Shown: positions 20,264-29,460 of the stretch, one piece after another
Layout: each line of letters starts with the position of its first letter
How positions within the stretch are numbered: position 1 is the first letter of the stretch
Assembly (NCBI GenBank): GCA_046094825.1
Contig: JBJTIF010000126.1
Coordinates: forward strand, 10,242 to 74,241
Direction of reading: 5' to 3'
Origin: JBJTIF01 sp046094825
Lineage (GTDB): Bacteria; Actinomycetota; UBA4738; HRBIN12
Length of the DNA stretch: 64,000 bases
Program-made: the position numbers and the translations under genes
Notes under the pieces: model-generated
The model's database searches: none
What the model was told of the DNA's origin: nothing
Seen by the model: only the letters and a program-made list of their open reading frames with translations

Positions 20264-20749
20264 GTGGAGCACCTGTGGAGCCCCTGGCGGATGGAGTACA
20301 TCGCCGAGGCGCGCGACGACGCCGGGGGCGGCTGTGTGTTCTGCGCGATCGTCGCCGGCGGTGCCGGCGACGATCGCATCCTCGCCCCCTCGGAGCGCGC
20401 GTTCGCGACGCTCGCGAAGTACCCGTACAACCCCGGGCACGTCCTCGTGCTCCCGACGCGGCACACCGGCGACCTCGAGACGCTCGCGGCCGAGGAGATG
20501 GCCGAGATCTCCGCGCTCCTCCAGCGCGCGATCCGCGCGATCCGGGCCGAGGTCGTCCCCGACGCGTTCAACGTCGGCCTGAACCTCGGCCGTATGGCGG
20601 GGGCGGGGATCCCGGAGCACCTCCACTGGCACGTCGTGCCGCGCTGGGGCGGCGACACGAACTTCATGCCCGTCGTCGGCGCGACCCGCGTGCTCCCCGA
20701 GCTCCTCGCGGAGACGCACCGACGGCTCGCGCCGAGGTTCGCGGGATGA
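20264..20749 (+). CDS. HIT-family nucleotide hydrolase/phosphorylase
   Basis: This 161-residue histidine-triad protein starts at a GTG one base after the thrS stop. An FCAI Cys pair near residue 25 and the triad HLHWHVVPRW (H-x-H-x-H) are present. The WSPWRMEYI N-terminus matches the actinobacterial HIT protein encoded next to thrS, related to Ap4A phosphorylase of mycobacteria. It probably cleaves diadenosine polyphosphates or nucleotidyl-AMP by-products of tRNA synthetases. The precise substrate is inferred. Confidence 0.9.
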   Translation: MEHLWSPWRMEYIAEARDDAGGGCVFCAIVAGGAGDDRILAPSERAFATLAKYPYNPGHVLVLPTRHTGDLETLAAEEMAEISALLQRAIRAIRAEVVPDAFNVGLNLGRMAGAGIPEHLHWHVVPRWGGDTNFMPVVGATRVLPELLAETHRRLAPRFAG

Positions 20750-21114
20750 GCAGGGCCACGCTCTTCGCGGTCGGCGCGATCCTCGCGGGCGTCGGCGTGA
20801 CGTTCGGTGCCTTCGGCGCGCACGCGCTCGAGGCGCGGGTGACCGCGGAGCGCCTCGTGACCTTCGAGACCGCGGTGCGCTACCAGATGCTCCACGCGCT
20901 CGCGATCCTCGCGGCGGCCCTCCTCGGCGGCGAACGCGCGGCGCTCGCGGGGCTCCTGTTCGTCCTCGGGATCGCGCTCTTCTCCGGGAGCCTCTACCTG
21001 CTCGTGCTCACGGGCGTGCGGTGGCTCGGCGCGATCACGCCGCTCGGGGGCGTCGCGTTCATCGCCGGGTGGGTCGTGCTCGCGCTCGCCGGCTTCCGCG
21101 CACTCCGCGGGTAG
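20746..21114 (+). CDS. DUF423-family small membrane protein
   Basis: This 122-residue protein has about four hydrophobic helices and the family-typical FGAFGAHALEA segment at about residues 19-29. It starts at an ATG overlapping the HIT stop. Members (YwdK/YgdD-like) are conserved inner-membrane proteins of unknown function. A GC hairpin follows before the convergent EF-G-like gene. Confidence 0.85.
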   Translation: MSRATLFAVGAILAGVGVTFGAFGAHALEARVTAERLVTFETAVRYQMLHALAILAAALLGGERAALAGLLFVLGIALFSGSLYLLVLTGVRWLGAITPLGGVAFIAGWVVLALAGFRALRG

Positions 21115-21135
21115 GCGCCCCTCCGGGCGGGGGCC
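21114..21135. terminator. Possible bidirectional terminator
   Basis: GGC-g-CCCC-tccgggc-GGGG-GCC forms a short GC stem in the gap between the convergent DUF423 and EF-G-like genes. It has no T-tract. Confidence 0.35.
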
Positions 21136-21141
21136 GCGTCC

Positions 21142-23235
21142 CTACCGCTTCGCCGTCGCCGCGGCCTCCTGCGCCGCGCGCGCCGCGGCGATGAGCCGGT
21201 CCGCGAGCTGCGGGGGGACCTCCTCGTAGTGCGAGAACGCGAGGGAGAACGTGCCGCGCCCACCGGTCATCGAGCGCAGATCGATCGCGTAGCGGGCCAC
21301 CTCGGCGGCCGGTGCGCTCGCGCGGATCCGCTGCTTGCCCGCGCCGACGACCTCCATCCCCGCGATCTTCGCCCGCTTGCCGTTCAGGTCGCCGATGACA
21401 TCGCCGGTGTGCGACTCGGGGACGATGACCTCGAGGTCGACGACCGGTTCGAGGAGCGCGACGCCCGCCGCCTCCGCCGCCTCCCGCATCGCGAGTCCCC
21501 CCGCGATCTGGAACGCCATGTCGGAGGAGTCCACGGGATGGAACTTCCCATCGGTGAGCGTCACGCGGAGGTCGACCATCGGGTTGCCGCTCACGACGCC
21601 GCCGGCGAGCGCCTTCGCGACGCCCTTCTCGACCGACGGGATGAACTGGTTCGGGACGGCGCCGCCGACGATCCGGTCGACGAACTCGAACCCGCTCCCG
21701 CGGGGCAGGGGCTGGACCTCGATCGTGCACACGGCGTACTGCCCGTGGCCGCCGGACTGCTTCACGTGACGCCCGGTCGCCGTCGCCTTCTTCCGGAGGG
21801 TCTCGCGGTAGGCGATCCGCGCCGGCTCGTGCGTCACGTCGACGCCGAACTTCCGCTGCATCCGGGCGAGCGTCACGTCGAGGTGCGCCTCGCCCATGCC
21901 GGAGAGGATCGTCTGGTGCGTCTCGTCGGTGCGCTCGACGCGGATCGTCGGGTCCTCCTCGCGGAGGCGCGTGAGAGCGTTCGAGAGCTTCTCCTCGTCG
22001 CCCTTCGCCTTCGGCTCGATCGCGTACGCGAGCACGGGCTCGGGCAGGGGGAGCGTCGGGATGCGGATGGTCTCACCCTTCGCCGCGAGCGTGTCGCCGG
22101 TGTGGGTGTGGATGAGCTTCGCCGCCGCCCCGATGTCGCCGGCCCGCACCTCCGTGACCGGCACGTGCTCCTTGCCGCGGAGCGAGAAGAGCTGACCCAC
22201 CCGTTCCTCGAGCCCCTTCGTCGCGTTGAAGAGGCCGCCGTCGGGGCGCACGGTGCCCGAGAAGACGCGGAACATCGAGATGTGGCCGACGTAGGGGTCG
22301 GAGAGCGTCTTGAACACGAGCGCGGCGAGCGGCGCGGTGTCGGTCGTCGGTCGCTCGACCGACGACCCGTCGGCGGCCTCGACGCGCACCGTCGGTCGGT
22401 CGGTCGGCGCGGGGAACTCCTCCGCGATGAAGGCGAGGATCCGGTCGACGCCGATCCCGCGGGAGGCGGAGCCGCAGAGGACGGGCGCGATGCGTGCCGC
22501 CGCGAAGCCCTCCTTCACCCCGCGGGCGACGACGTCCTCCGGCAGGGTCCCGGTCTCGAGGTAGCGCTCGATGAGCGCATCGTCGGACTCGGCGACCGCC
22601 TCGGCGAGCTTGACGTGGAGCGGCGTCGCCCGGCCCGCGACGTCGTCGGGCCAGGGCCCCTCCGAGACCGTGCCGTCGACGTACGTGTACGCCTTCTCGT
22701 GGAGGAGGTCGGCGACGCCGGTGAAGCCGTGCTCGGTACCGATCGGGAGCTCGAGCGGTGCGACCTGCTTGCCGAAGGCCTGGACGAGCCCCTCGAGTGT
22801 CGCTTCGAACGATGCCCGCTCGCGATCGAGCTTGTTCACGAGGATCGCCCGAGGGATTCCCGCTTCGACGGCGAGCTCCCAGGCCGCCTCGGTCTGGACC
22901 TCGACGCCGTCGACGGCCGACACGACGACGACGACCGCGTCGACCGCGCGGATCGCGTTGCGGAGCTCGCCGACGAAGTCCGCGGTGCCCGGCGCGTCGA
23001 GGACGTTGATCTTCGTCCCGCGCCACTCGATCGGCGCCATCGCGAGCGAGACGCTGATGCCCTTCGCGACCTCCTCGGGTTCGTGGTCCGCGACCGTCGT
23101 GCCGTCGGTGACCGATCCCATCCGGGTGATCGCGCCGGAGGTGAGGAGCATGGCCTCGAGGAGGGTCGTCTTGCCCGACCCGGAGTGTCCGACGAGCAGG
23201 ACGTTGCGGATGTCGTTCGCGGCGTACGTGTCCAT
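21142..23235 (-). CDS. Elongation factor G-like protein (EF-G2)
   Basis: This 697-residue protein has the five-domain EF-G layout, but the GTPase motifs differ from the true translocase. The P-loop is GHSGSGKTTLLEAM, not AHIDAGKTT. Switch II reads DAPGTADFVGE, so the catalytic His of DTPGHVDF is Thr. NKLDRE and the domain IV segment with SGGHGQYA remain. This matches mycobacterial EF-G2 (FusA2-like), reported not to support translocation. It is solitary and on the opposite strand. The ATG follows a GGAGCGG site, and TACACT (minus, 23269-23264) is a likely -10. Confidence 0.88.
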   Translation of the reverse strand: MDTYAANDIRNVLLVGHSGSGKTTLLEAMLLTSGAITRMGSVTDGTTVADHEPEEVAKGISVSLAMAPIEWRGTKINVLDAPGTADFVGELRNAIRAVDAVVVVVSAVDGVEVQTEAAWELAVEAGIPRAILVNKLDRERASFEATLEGLVQAFGKQVAPLELPIGTEHGFTGVADLLHEKAYTYVDGTVSEGPWPDDVAGRATPLHVKLAEAVAESDDALIERYLETGTLPEDVVARGVKEGFAAARIAPVLCGSASRGIGVDRILAFIAEEFPAPTDRPTVRVEAADGSSVERPTTDTAPLAALVFKTLSDPYVGHISMFRVFSGTVRPDGGLFNATKGLEERVGQLFSLRGKEHVPVTEVRAGDIGAAAKLIHTHTGDTLAAKGETIRIPTLPLPEPVLAYAIEPKAKGDEEKLSNALTRLREEDPTIRVERTDETHQTILSGMGEAHLDVTLARMQRKFGVDVTHEPARIAYRETLRKKATATGRHVKQSGGHGQYAVCTIEVQPLPRGSGFEFVDRIVGGAVPNQFIPSVEKGVAKALAGGVVSGNPMVDLRVTLTDGKFHPVDSSDMAFQIAGGLAMREAAEAAGVALLEPVVDLEVIVPESHTGDVIGDLNGKRAKIAGMEVVGAGKQRIRASAPAAEVARYAIDLRSMTGGRGTFSLAFSHYEEVPPQLADRLIAAARAAQEAAATAKR

Positions 23236-23337
23236 GTCCGCTCCGATCTCGCGCTGTGCGCCGAGTGTAATCCCGCCCCTCGGAGCGTGCGCCCGACCGT
23301 GCCGGGCGCACGCGGGGTCGCTGCTAGGCTCGCGCCG

Positions 23338-23871
23338 ATGCCGGACGCGGGGAACGGATCGGCGGTCGGGGGGGCGCGCGCGGGCGTCGCGCTCGCCTGC
23401 GTCGCGGCGCTCGCCGGGGCGATCACGTCCGCGTGGCTCGTCCTCGGGGACCGGTCCGGCGCGGGGCCGGTTGCGCTCACCGCCGGTGCCACCCTCATCG
23501 CGGCCGCGGCGGCGACCGGACGACCCGGGCGGCCGCGGGAGCGCGTCCTCGTCTCGATCGTCGACCGCGCCTACGACGGAGCGATCCTCGGCGCGGTCGT
23601 GTGGACCGCGCGGGCCGACGATCCCGCCGTCGCGGCCGCCGCCCTCGTGGCCTTCGGCCTCGGCTCCCTCGCCGCGTACGCGCGCGCCCGCGCGTGCGGA
23701 CTCGGCTACGACCTCGCGTTCCTCGCGCCGGTCTCCGTCGTGCGGGTCGCGGTCGTCGGGCTGGCGCTGTGGCTCGACTGGGGTGCCGGCGCGTACGTCG
23801 CGCTCGCCCTCTGGCAGTTCGGGTCCGCCGCCGTCCGCGTCTCGCAGGTCTGGAAGGAGGAGCTCGCGTGA
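23338..23871 (+). CDS. Degenerate CDP-alcohol phosphatidyltransferase-like membrane protein
   Basis: This 177-residue protein has about five membrane helices and starts at an ATG seven bases after TAGGCT (23325-23330), so it is probably leaderless. By position (before the acyltransferase and PimA-like genes) it equals the actinobacterial phosphatidylinositol-phosphate synthase PgsA1, and the stretch LVSIVDRAYDGAILGAVVW aligns with the second half of that family's motif (D-x3-D). The first half of the motif, DxxDGxxAR, is absent; only an RPGRPRERV stretch stands there. It may be inactive, or a diverged enzyme using another metal arrangement. Confidence 0.6.
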   Translation: MPDAGNGSAVGGARAGVALACVAALAGAITSAWLVLGDRSGAGPVALTAGATLIAAAAATGRPGRPRERVLVSIVDRAYDGAILGAVVWTARADDPAVAAAALVAFGLGSLAAYARARACGLGYDLAFLAPVSVVRVAVVGLALWLDWGAGAYVALALWQFGSAAVRVSQVWKEELA

Positions 23872-24773
23872 GCGGTCCTCGCGACCGACGCGAGACGCCG
23901 GCGGAGACGCTCACGTACTGGGGGTACCGCGCCGTCCAGCGCCTCGCGGGTGCGCTGCCCGAGCCCGTCGGCCGCGCGCTCTTCATCGTCGGCGGCCGCG
24001 TCGCGTTCCGCATCGCGGGTGAGCGGCGCCGCAACGTCATCGCGAACCTCGCGCGGATCCTCGGCCGCGACCCGCAGGATGCCCTCGTCCGCGCGACCGC
24101 GGTCGAGGCCTTCGAGCTCTACGCGCGGTACTGGTTCGACGCGTTCCGCGTCCCGACGCTGTCGCCCGCCGAGGTGGACGCGCGGATGGACGGCGCCGGG
24201 CTCGACGAGATCGATCGCGCCCTCGAGCGGGGGAGGGGCTGCGTCGTCGTGCTCGGCCACCTCGGCAACCCCGACGTCGCGGCGTCGTGGGCGGCGCGGC
24301 AGGGGTACCCGATCACCGCCGTCGCGGAGCGCCTGCGGCCCGAGCGTCTCTTCGACCTCTTCCGACGACAGCGCGAGGGCTACGGGCTCACGATCCTCGG
24401 CACCGGGGACCCGACGCTGAAGCAGCGGCTCGCCGACCACCTCCGTGGCAACGGGGTCGTCGCCCTCGCCGCGGACCGCGACCTGAGCGGCCGGGGCATC
24501 CCGATCGAGATGTTCGGCGCGACGCGGACGCTCCCCACGGGACCCGCCACGCTCGCCCTCGCGAACGACGCGCCGCTCCACTTCTTCGCGATCTCGACGA
24601 CGGATCGCGGATGGCGCGGACGGGTCGGACCCGCGCTCGAGATCGCGCGCTCCGGCGACCTGCGGACCGACGTCCGGGCGCTCACCGAGCGGCTCGCGCG
24701 GGAGTTCGAGCGCGCGATCGCCGCGAACCCGGCGGACTGGCACGTCCTCCAACCGGGGTGGCCCGCCGCGTGA
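23868..24773 (+). CDS. Lysophospholipid/phosphatidylinositol-mannoside acyltransferase (LpxL/PatA family)
   Basis: This 301-residue member of the lipid A lauroyl-acyltransferase-like family starts at a GTG overlapping the previous stop. The catalytic H-x4-D motif is present as GHLGNPD near residue 125, and ALAADRDLSGRG lies downstream. In actinobacteria the gene between pgsA1 and pimA is PatA, which acylates the mannose of PIM1 at the inner face of the membrane. With no outer-membrane genes nearby, that role is more likely than lipid A acylation. Confidence 0.82.
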   Translation: MSGPRDRRETPAETLTYWGYRAVQRLAGALPEPVGRALFIVGGRVAFRIAGERRRNVIANLARILGRDPQDALVRATAVEAFELYARYWFDAFRVPTLSPAEVDARMDGAGLDEIDRALERGRGCVVVLGHLGNPDVAASWAARQGYPITAVAERLRPERLFDLFRRQREGYGLTILGTGDPTLKQRLADHLRGNGVVALAADRDLSGRGIPIEMFGATRTLPTGPATLALANDAPLHFFAISTTDRGWRGRVGPALEIARSGDLRTDVRALTERLAREFERAIAANPADWHVLQPGWPAA

Positions 24774-25853
24774 GGATCGCGCTCGCCTGCCCGTACGCCT
24801 GGGACGCGGCGGGGGGCGTCCAGGTGCACGTCGGCGACCTCGCGCGGCGGCTCCTCGATGCCGGGCACGATGTCCGCGTCCTCGCCCCCTCATCGAATCC
24901 CGCCGACGAGCCGTGGGTGCGGGTCGTGGGCCGGCCCCTGCGCGTCGCGTACGCGGGCACCGTCGCGCCGATCTGCCCGTCACCGCGCTCGTGGGCCCGG
25001 GTCCGTGCGGAGCTCGACGTCTTCGCACCCGACGTCGTCCACGTCCACGAGCCGTTCGCGCCGAGCACCGGTCGTCGCGACCTTCCACGCGTACCTCGAC
25101 CGATCGAGGATCCAGCGCGCCGCGCGCCCGCTCCTGCGCCCGGTCGCGCGTCGCATCACCGTCGGCATCGCGGTCTCCGAGGCAGCGGCATCGTTCGCGC
25201 GGCGCGCGACCGACCTCCCGCTCGAGGTCATCCCGAACGGCGTGGAGATCGCTCGGTTCCGGCGCGGCGCGGGGCGGCGCGGGGCGGCGCCGCCGACGAT
25301 CGCGTGGGTGAACCGCCTCGATCCGCAGAAGGGGTTCGCGGTGTTCCTCGACGCGATCGCCCCGCTCCTCGCGCGCAGGCCGGACCTCCGCGTCGTCGTC
25401 GCGGGCGACGGCCCGCTCCGGGACGCGACCGATCGGCTCGCGCCCGCGCTCCGTGGCCGCATCGACGTCCGTGGCCGCGTCGCGAACGCGGAGGTCGCGA
25501 ACGTCCTCCACGGCGCCGACGTCTTCGCCTCGCCCGCGACGGGGCAGGAGTCCTTCGGCATCGTCCTCGTCGAGGCGATGGCGGCCGGCGTGCCGGTCGT
25601 GGCGACCGACATCCCCGGCTACCGCGAGGTCGTCCGCGACGGTATCGACGGCCTCCTCGTCCCACCGGGCGACGCCGTGGTGCTCGCGGCCGCGCTCGGC
25701 CGGGTCCTCGATGACCCGGCGCTCGCGGCGCGGCTCGCCGCGGCGGGACTCGACCGCGCGGCGGCGTACGGATGGGACGCCGTGCTCCCGCGGATCCTCG
25801 CCACCTACGAGCGCGTGCTCGGTCGTCCGCGCGCGGCCGATGGTCCGCCCTGA
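24770..25853 (+). pseudogene. PimA-like glycosyltransferase (GT4), interrupted by deletion/frameshift
   Basis: The N-terminal half, from a GTG overlapping the acyltransferase stop, reads a GT4 Rossmann domain (RIALACPYAWDAAGGVQVHVGDLA) up to VHVHEPFAPST. The C-terminal half continues in another frame from PVVATFHAYLDRS to DGPP, with the nucleotide-sugar domain (GQESFGIVLVEAMAAG). Compared with mycobacterial PimA, about ten residues are missing at 25061-25076, consistent with a short deletion that shifts frame. PimA adds the first mannose to phosphatidylinositol. The intact flanks suggest a recent lesion or an assembly error rather than decay. Confidence 0.75.
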
Positions 25854-25862
25854 GGCCGTTGC

Positions 25863-25868
25863 TACGAT
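25863..25868 (+). promoter_or_regulatory. -10 element of leaderless lemA promoter
   Basis: TACGAT ends seven bases before the lemA ATG at 25876, downstream of the PimA-like stop. Confidence 0.5.
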
Positions 25869-25875
25869 GACCCCG

Positions 25876-26439
25876 ATGGACCCGGTCGTCCTCCTCCTCG
25901 TCGTCCTCCTGCTCCTCGCCGTCTGGTTCGCGCTCGCCTTCAACCGGCTCGTGGCGCTGCGGGCCCGGGTCGAGAACGGGTGGGCGCAGATCGACGTCCA
26001 GCTCCGGCGGCGCTCCGACCTCATCCCGAACCTCGTCGAGACGGTCCAGGGCTACGCGAGCCACGAGCGCGAGGTCTTCGAAGCGATCACGGCGGCGCGC
26101 GCCCGGAGCCTCGAGGCGCGGACGGTCGGGGAGCAGTCCGAGGCCGCGCGCTCCGTCGGGATCGGGCTCCGATCGCTCCTCGCCGTCGCGGAGGCGTACC
26201 CGACGTTGAAGGCCGACGCGAACTTCCTCGCGCTTCAGGAGGAGCTCTCCGGGACCGAGTCGAAGATCGCGTACGCGCGGCAGTTCTACAACGACGAGGT
26301 GATGCGCCTGAACACCGCGATCGGGTCGTTCCCCTCGAACCTCATCGCGCGGATGTTCGCGTTCGCCGAGCGCGAGTTCTTCGACCCGGGCGACGACGCC
26401 CGCGAACCGGTGCGCGTCGACTTCCCGGGAGGTGCGTAG
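25876..26439 (+). CDS. LemA family protein
   Basis: This 187-residue protein has one N-terminal membrane helix (about residues 3-22) and the LemA helical domain, including RVENGWAQIDVQLRRRSDLIPNL-type sequence and the C-terminal YNDEVMRLNTAIGSFPSNLIA motif. LemA proteins are anchored proteins of unclear role, often encoded beside HtpX-type proteases as here. The two genes abut without a gap, so they probably act together. A leaderless start is predicted. Confidence 0.92.
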   Translation: MDPVVLLLVVLLLLAVWFALAFNRLVALRARVENGWAQIDVQLRRRSDLIPNLVETVQGYASHEREVFEAITAARARSLEARTVGEQSEAARSVGIGLRSLLAVAEAYPTLKADANFLALQEELSGTESKIAYARQFYNDEVMRLNTAIGSFPSNLIARMFAFAEREFFDPGDDAREPVRVDFPGGA

Positions 26440-27378
26440 GTGTTCGAGCAGGTGGCGTCGAACCGCCGGCGGACGCTCGTGCTCGTCGTCGCCGCGTTCG
26501 TCCTCCTCGGGGCGACCGGGTACGTCCTCGGCTCGCTCTCGCGCAGCGGCCCCTTCGGCCTCGTCGTCGCGCTCGTCATCGCCGGCGGGATGTCGTGGGC
26601 GTCGTACTTCCGCGGCGACCGCATCGTGCTCCGCAGCACCGGCGCGAAGGAGGTGACGCCGGAGCAGGAGCCGCGCCTCCACAACGTCATCGAGGGGCTC
26701 GCGATCGCCGCGGGCATCCCGAAGCCCCGCGTCTACGTCGTCCCGGAGGCCGCGCTGAACGCGTACGCGACGGGTCGCGATCCCGAGCACGCATCGATCG
26801 CCGTGACACGGGGCCTCCTCGACGGGATGAACCGCCTCGAGCTCGAGGGGGTCATCGGCCACGAGCTCGCGCACGTCGCCGACCGCGACATCCTCCTCGG
26901 CACCGTCGTCGCGACGCTCGTCGGTGCGGTGATCCTCATCTCGGACTTCTTCCTCCACTCGCTCTGGTGGGGCGGCATGGGTCGTCGCGATGATCGCGAG
27001 GGGGGCGGCAACGGGATCCTCGCGATCGTCGGCATCGTGTTCCTCATCCTCGCCCCGATCGCGGGCCGCCTCGTGAGCCTCGCGGTGTCGCGTCGGCGCG
27101 AGTTCCTCGCCGACGCCCAGGGCGCGCTCTGCACGCGCTACCCGCCCGGCCTCGCGAGCGCGCTGCGGAAGATCCAGGCATCGAGCGCGATCCCGCTCCG
27201 CGCCGCGAGCAACGCGACGGCGCACCTGTGGCTCTCCGAGCCCACCCGCGTCCGCCGGCGCGGCGAGGGCGTCGCCGGGCTCCTCTCGACGCACCCGCCG
27301 ATCGATGAGCGGATCCGGCGTCTTGAGGAGATGAGATTTCGGCCGGAGGTCGTTGAGCCGCCCACCCGCGCCGGGTAG
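26440..27378 (+). CDS. htpX: M48 family membrane metalloprotease (HtpX-like)
   Basis: This 312-residue protein starts at a GTG directly after the lemA stop. Two N-terminal membrane helices precede the zinc motif GHELAHVAD, a second pair of helices follows, and the third zinc ligand lies in RRREFLADAQG. The C-terminal LLSTHPPIDERIRRLEEM is typical of HtpX. Such proteases degrade misfolded membrane proteins. Confidence 0.92.
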   Translation: MFEQVASNRRRTLVLVVAAFVLLGATGYVLGSLSRSGPFGLVVALVIAGGMSWASYFRGDRIVLRSTGAKEVTPEQEPRLHNVIEGLAIAAGIPKPRVYVVPEAALNAYATGRDPEHASIAVTRGLLDGMNRLELEGVIGHELAHVADRDILLGTVVATLVGAVILISDFFLHSLWWGGMGRRDDREGGGNGILAIVGIVFLILAPIAGRLVSLAVSRRREFLADAQGALCTRYPPGLASALRKIQASSAIPLRAASNATAHLWLSEPTRVRRRGEGVAGLLSTHPPIDERIRRLEEMRFRPEVVEPPTRAG

Positions 27379-27432
27379 CGTCGCGCGCGTCGCCGCACCC
27401 GCGGTCGCACCCCCGAGCACGGAGGACCGACG

Positions 27433-28479
27433 ATGACGCTGACCCGCCGAGGCCGCATCGCGCTCCTCGTCGTCGCCGCCGCCGTCGTCGCCGCCGCGGT
27501 CGTCATCGCGGCGATCGTGACCCGGCCGCAGGGGACCTCGATCGCCGAGGCGGTCTCGGACATCGTCGCGCCCGACCCGATCTGCCCGCTCACCGGACTC
27601 GACGCACCGAGCGGCACGGTCCCGGCGCGCCCGGTCCTCGCGGTGAAGATCGAGAACAGTCCGCTCGCGCGCCCCCAGGCCGGACTGAACGACGCGGACA
27701 TCGTCTACGAGGAGCCCGTCGAGGGCGGCATCACGCGGTTCATCGCGCTCTTCCAGTGCACGGACGTCGATCGGCTCGGACCGGTGCGCAGCGCGCGGAC
27801 GACCGATGCCGACGTCCTCGTGCAGTACGGCGTCCCGGTGTTCGCCTACTCGGGAGCCGCGCCCCCCGTCCGGCAGCTCGTCGCACAGGTCGGGCTCCTC
27901 GACGTGAACTTCGAGTCGAACCCCGACCTCTACGACCGCGATCCCGCGCGCGAGATGCCGCACGACGTGTTCACGTCGACCTCGCGGCTCTGGGCGGGGG
28001 CGTCGTGGCCGTCGGAGGCACCCGAACCGGTCCTCCCGTACGACGCCGACCCGCCGCCGGTCTCCCGGCCGGCGGCGAGCGTCCACCTCGACTTCTCGGC
28101 GTCGTCCGACGTCTGGTGGCGGTGGGATGCCGCCCTCGGACTTTGGCTCCGGTCGCACGGCGACGAGGCCCACCTGCTCGAGGATGGGATGCAGGTGGGG
28201 GCAGCGACGGTCATCGTCCAGGTCGTCGAGGTCGTCCCCGGCACGATCATCGACGCCGCCGGCAACCCCTCCCCGGAGGTCACGCTCGTCGGGACGGGCA
28301 AGGCCTACGTCTTCCGCGACGGCCGCGTCGTCGTCGGCACCTGGGTCCGGGGCTCGCTCGGCGAGGGCACCCGGTTCCTCACGAAGGATGGGCAGGAGAT
28401 CGCCCTCGCGCCCGGGCGGACCTGGATCGAGCTCTTCCCCTCGACGATCGACGTCGTCATCGCGAAGCGCCCCGCCTGA
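27433..28479 (+). CDS. DUF3048 domain-containing membrane-anchored protein
   Basis: This 348-residue protein starts after a GGAGGA site. One N-terminal helix (about residues 9-29) anchors an extracytoplasmic region with two DUF3048 sub-domains: [31 protein letters not shown] sequence, then [12 protein letters not shown] and a C-terminal segment with GTRFLTKDG and [10 protein letters not shown]. The family includes YerB of Bacillus. No enzymatic function is established. Confidence 0.87.
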   Translation: MTLTRRGRIALLVVAAAVVAAAVVIAAIVTRPQGTSIAEAVSDIVAPDPICPLTGLDAPSGTVPARPVLAVKIENSPLARPQAGLNDADIVYEEPVEGGITRFIALFQCTDVDRLGPVRSARTTDADVLVQYGVPVFAYSGAAPPVRQLVAQVGLLDVNFESNPDLYDRDPAREMPHDVFTSTSRLWAGASWPSEAPEPVLPYDADPPPVSRPAASVHLDFSASSDVWWRWDAALGLWLRSHGDEAHLLEDGMQVGAATVIVQVVEVVPGTIIDAAGNPSPEVTLVGTGKAYVFRDGRVVVGTWVRGSLGEGTRFLTKDGQEIALAPGRTWIELFPSTIDVVIAKRPA

Positions 28480-28497
28480 GCGGCGAGGTCCCGGCGG

Positions 28498-28529
28498 TAC
28501 ACTTCCGGGCGTGCCGACCGAGGGTCGGC
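28498..28529 (+). promoter_or_regulatory. pdxS promoter -10 and 5' leader hairpin
   Basis: TACACT (28498-28503) predicts a start near 28510. The transcript would open almost at once with a perfect stem GCCGACC-gag-GGTCGGC (28513-28529), about 25 bases before the AGGAGGGG ribosome site. It could stabilise the mRNA or be a regulatory structure. Confidence 0.45.
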
Positions 28530-28567
28530 GCGGCGGTACCCATCGGGGAGTCCCAGGAGGGGCGATC

Positions 28568-29455
28568 GTGGAGCGCGACACCGGCACGTTCCGGGTGAAG
28601 GCGGGCCTGGCCGAGATGCTGAAGGGCGGCGTCATCATGGACGTCACCGACGCCGAGCAGGCGAAGATCGCGGAGGACGCCGGCGCGTGCGCCGTCATGG
28701 CCCTCGAGCGCGTCCCCGCCGACATCCGCCGGGACGGCGGGGTCGCGCGGATGTCCGACGCCGCGATGATCGAGGAGATCATCGCCACCGTCTCGATCCC
28801 CGTCATGGCGAAGGCACGGATCGGTCACTTCGTCGAGGCGCAGATCCTCCAGGCGCTCGGCGTCGACTACGTCGACGAGTCCGAGGTCCTCACGCCCGCC
28901 GACGAGGAGCACCACCTCGACAAGTGGGCGTTCACCGTCCCGTTCGTCTGCGGCGCCCGCGACCTCGGCGAGGCGCTCCGTCGCATCGGCGAGGGCGCGG
29001 CGATGATCCGGACGAAGGGCGAGGCCGGCACCGGCAACGTCGTCGAGGCGGTCCGCCACCAGCGCACGATGGTCCGCGGGATGCGCGAGCTCTCGACCCT
29101 CGGCTCGGAGGAGCTCGCCGCCGCGGCGAAGGAGCTCCGCGCGCCGCTCGACCTCGTCCGCGAGATCGCCTCGACCGGTCGGCTCCCGGTCGTGAACTTC
29201 GCCGCGGGCGGCATCGCCACGCCGGCGGACGCGGCACTCATGATGCAGCTCGGCGTCGACGGGGTGTTCGTCGGTTCCGGCATCTTCAAGTCCTCCGACC
29301 CGGCGTCGCGCGCCCGCGCGATCGTCGAGGCGACGACGCACTTCCAGGACCCTTCCGTCCTCGCGAAGGTCTCGCACGGGCTCGGCGAGGCCATGCCCGG
29401 CATCGAGATCGGCCAGCTCGGCGAGGAAGGGCTCCTCCAGACCCGCGGCTGGTAG
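28568..29455 (+). CDS. pdxS: Pyridoxal 5'-phosphate synthase subunit PdxS
   Basis: PdxS condenses ribose 5-phosphate, glyceraldehyde 3-phosphate and ammonia into PLP. The 295-residue (beta/alpha)8 barrel starts at a GTG after AGGAGGGG. The lysines that carry substrate are in MAKARIGHF and in [10 protein letters not shown], and [23 protein letters not shown] forms the phosphate site. Ammonia comes from PdxT, encoded five bases downstream. Confidence 0.97.
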   Translation: MERDTGTFRVKAGLAEMLKGGVIMDVTDAEQAKIAEDAGACAVMALERVPADIRRDGGVARMSDAAMIEEIIATVSIPVMAKARIGHFVEAQILQALGVDYVDESEVLTPADEEHHLDKWAFTVPFVCGARDLGEALRRIGEGAAMIRTKGEAGTGNVVEAVRHQRTMVRGMRELSTLGSEELAAAAKELRAPLDLVREIASTGRLPVVNFAAGGIATPADAALMMQLGVDGVFVGSGIFKSSDPASRARAIVEATTHFQDPSVLAKVSHGLGEAMPGIEIGQLGEEGLLQTRGW

Positions 29456-29460
29456 GGCGC

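Noticed and set aside
21229..23871. An 880-codon + strand open frame overlapping the EF-G-like gene
   Set aside because: Its first 700 codons are the complement of EF-G2. Only the last 177 codons, from 23338, form a real gene.
25263..25291. Local gcgcggggcg repeats in the PimA-like gene
   Set aside because: In frame and coding for a Gly/Ala/Arg linker; not linked to the frame break 200 bases upstream.
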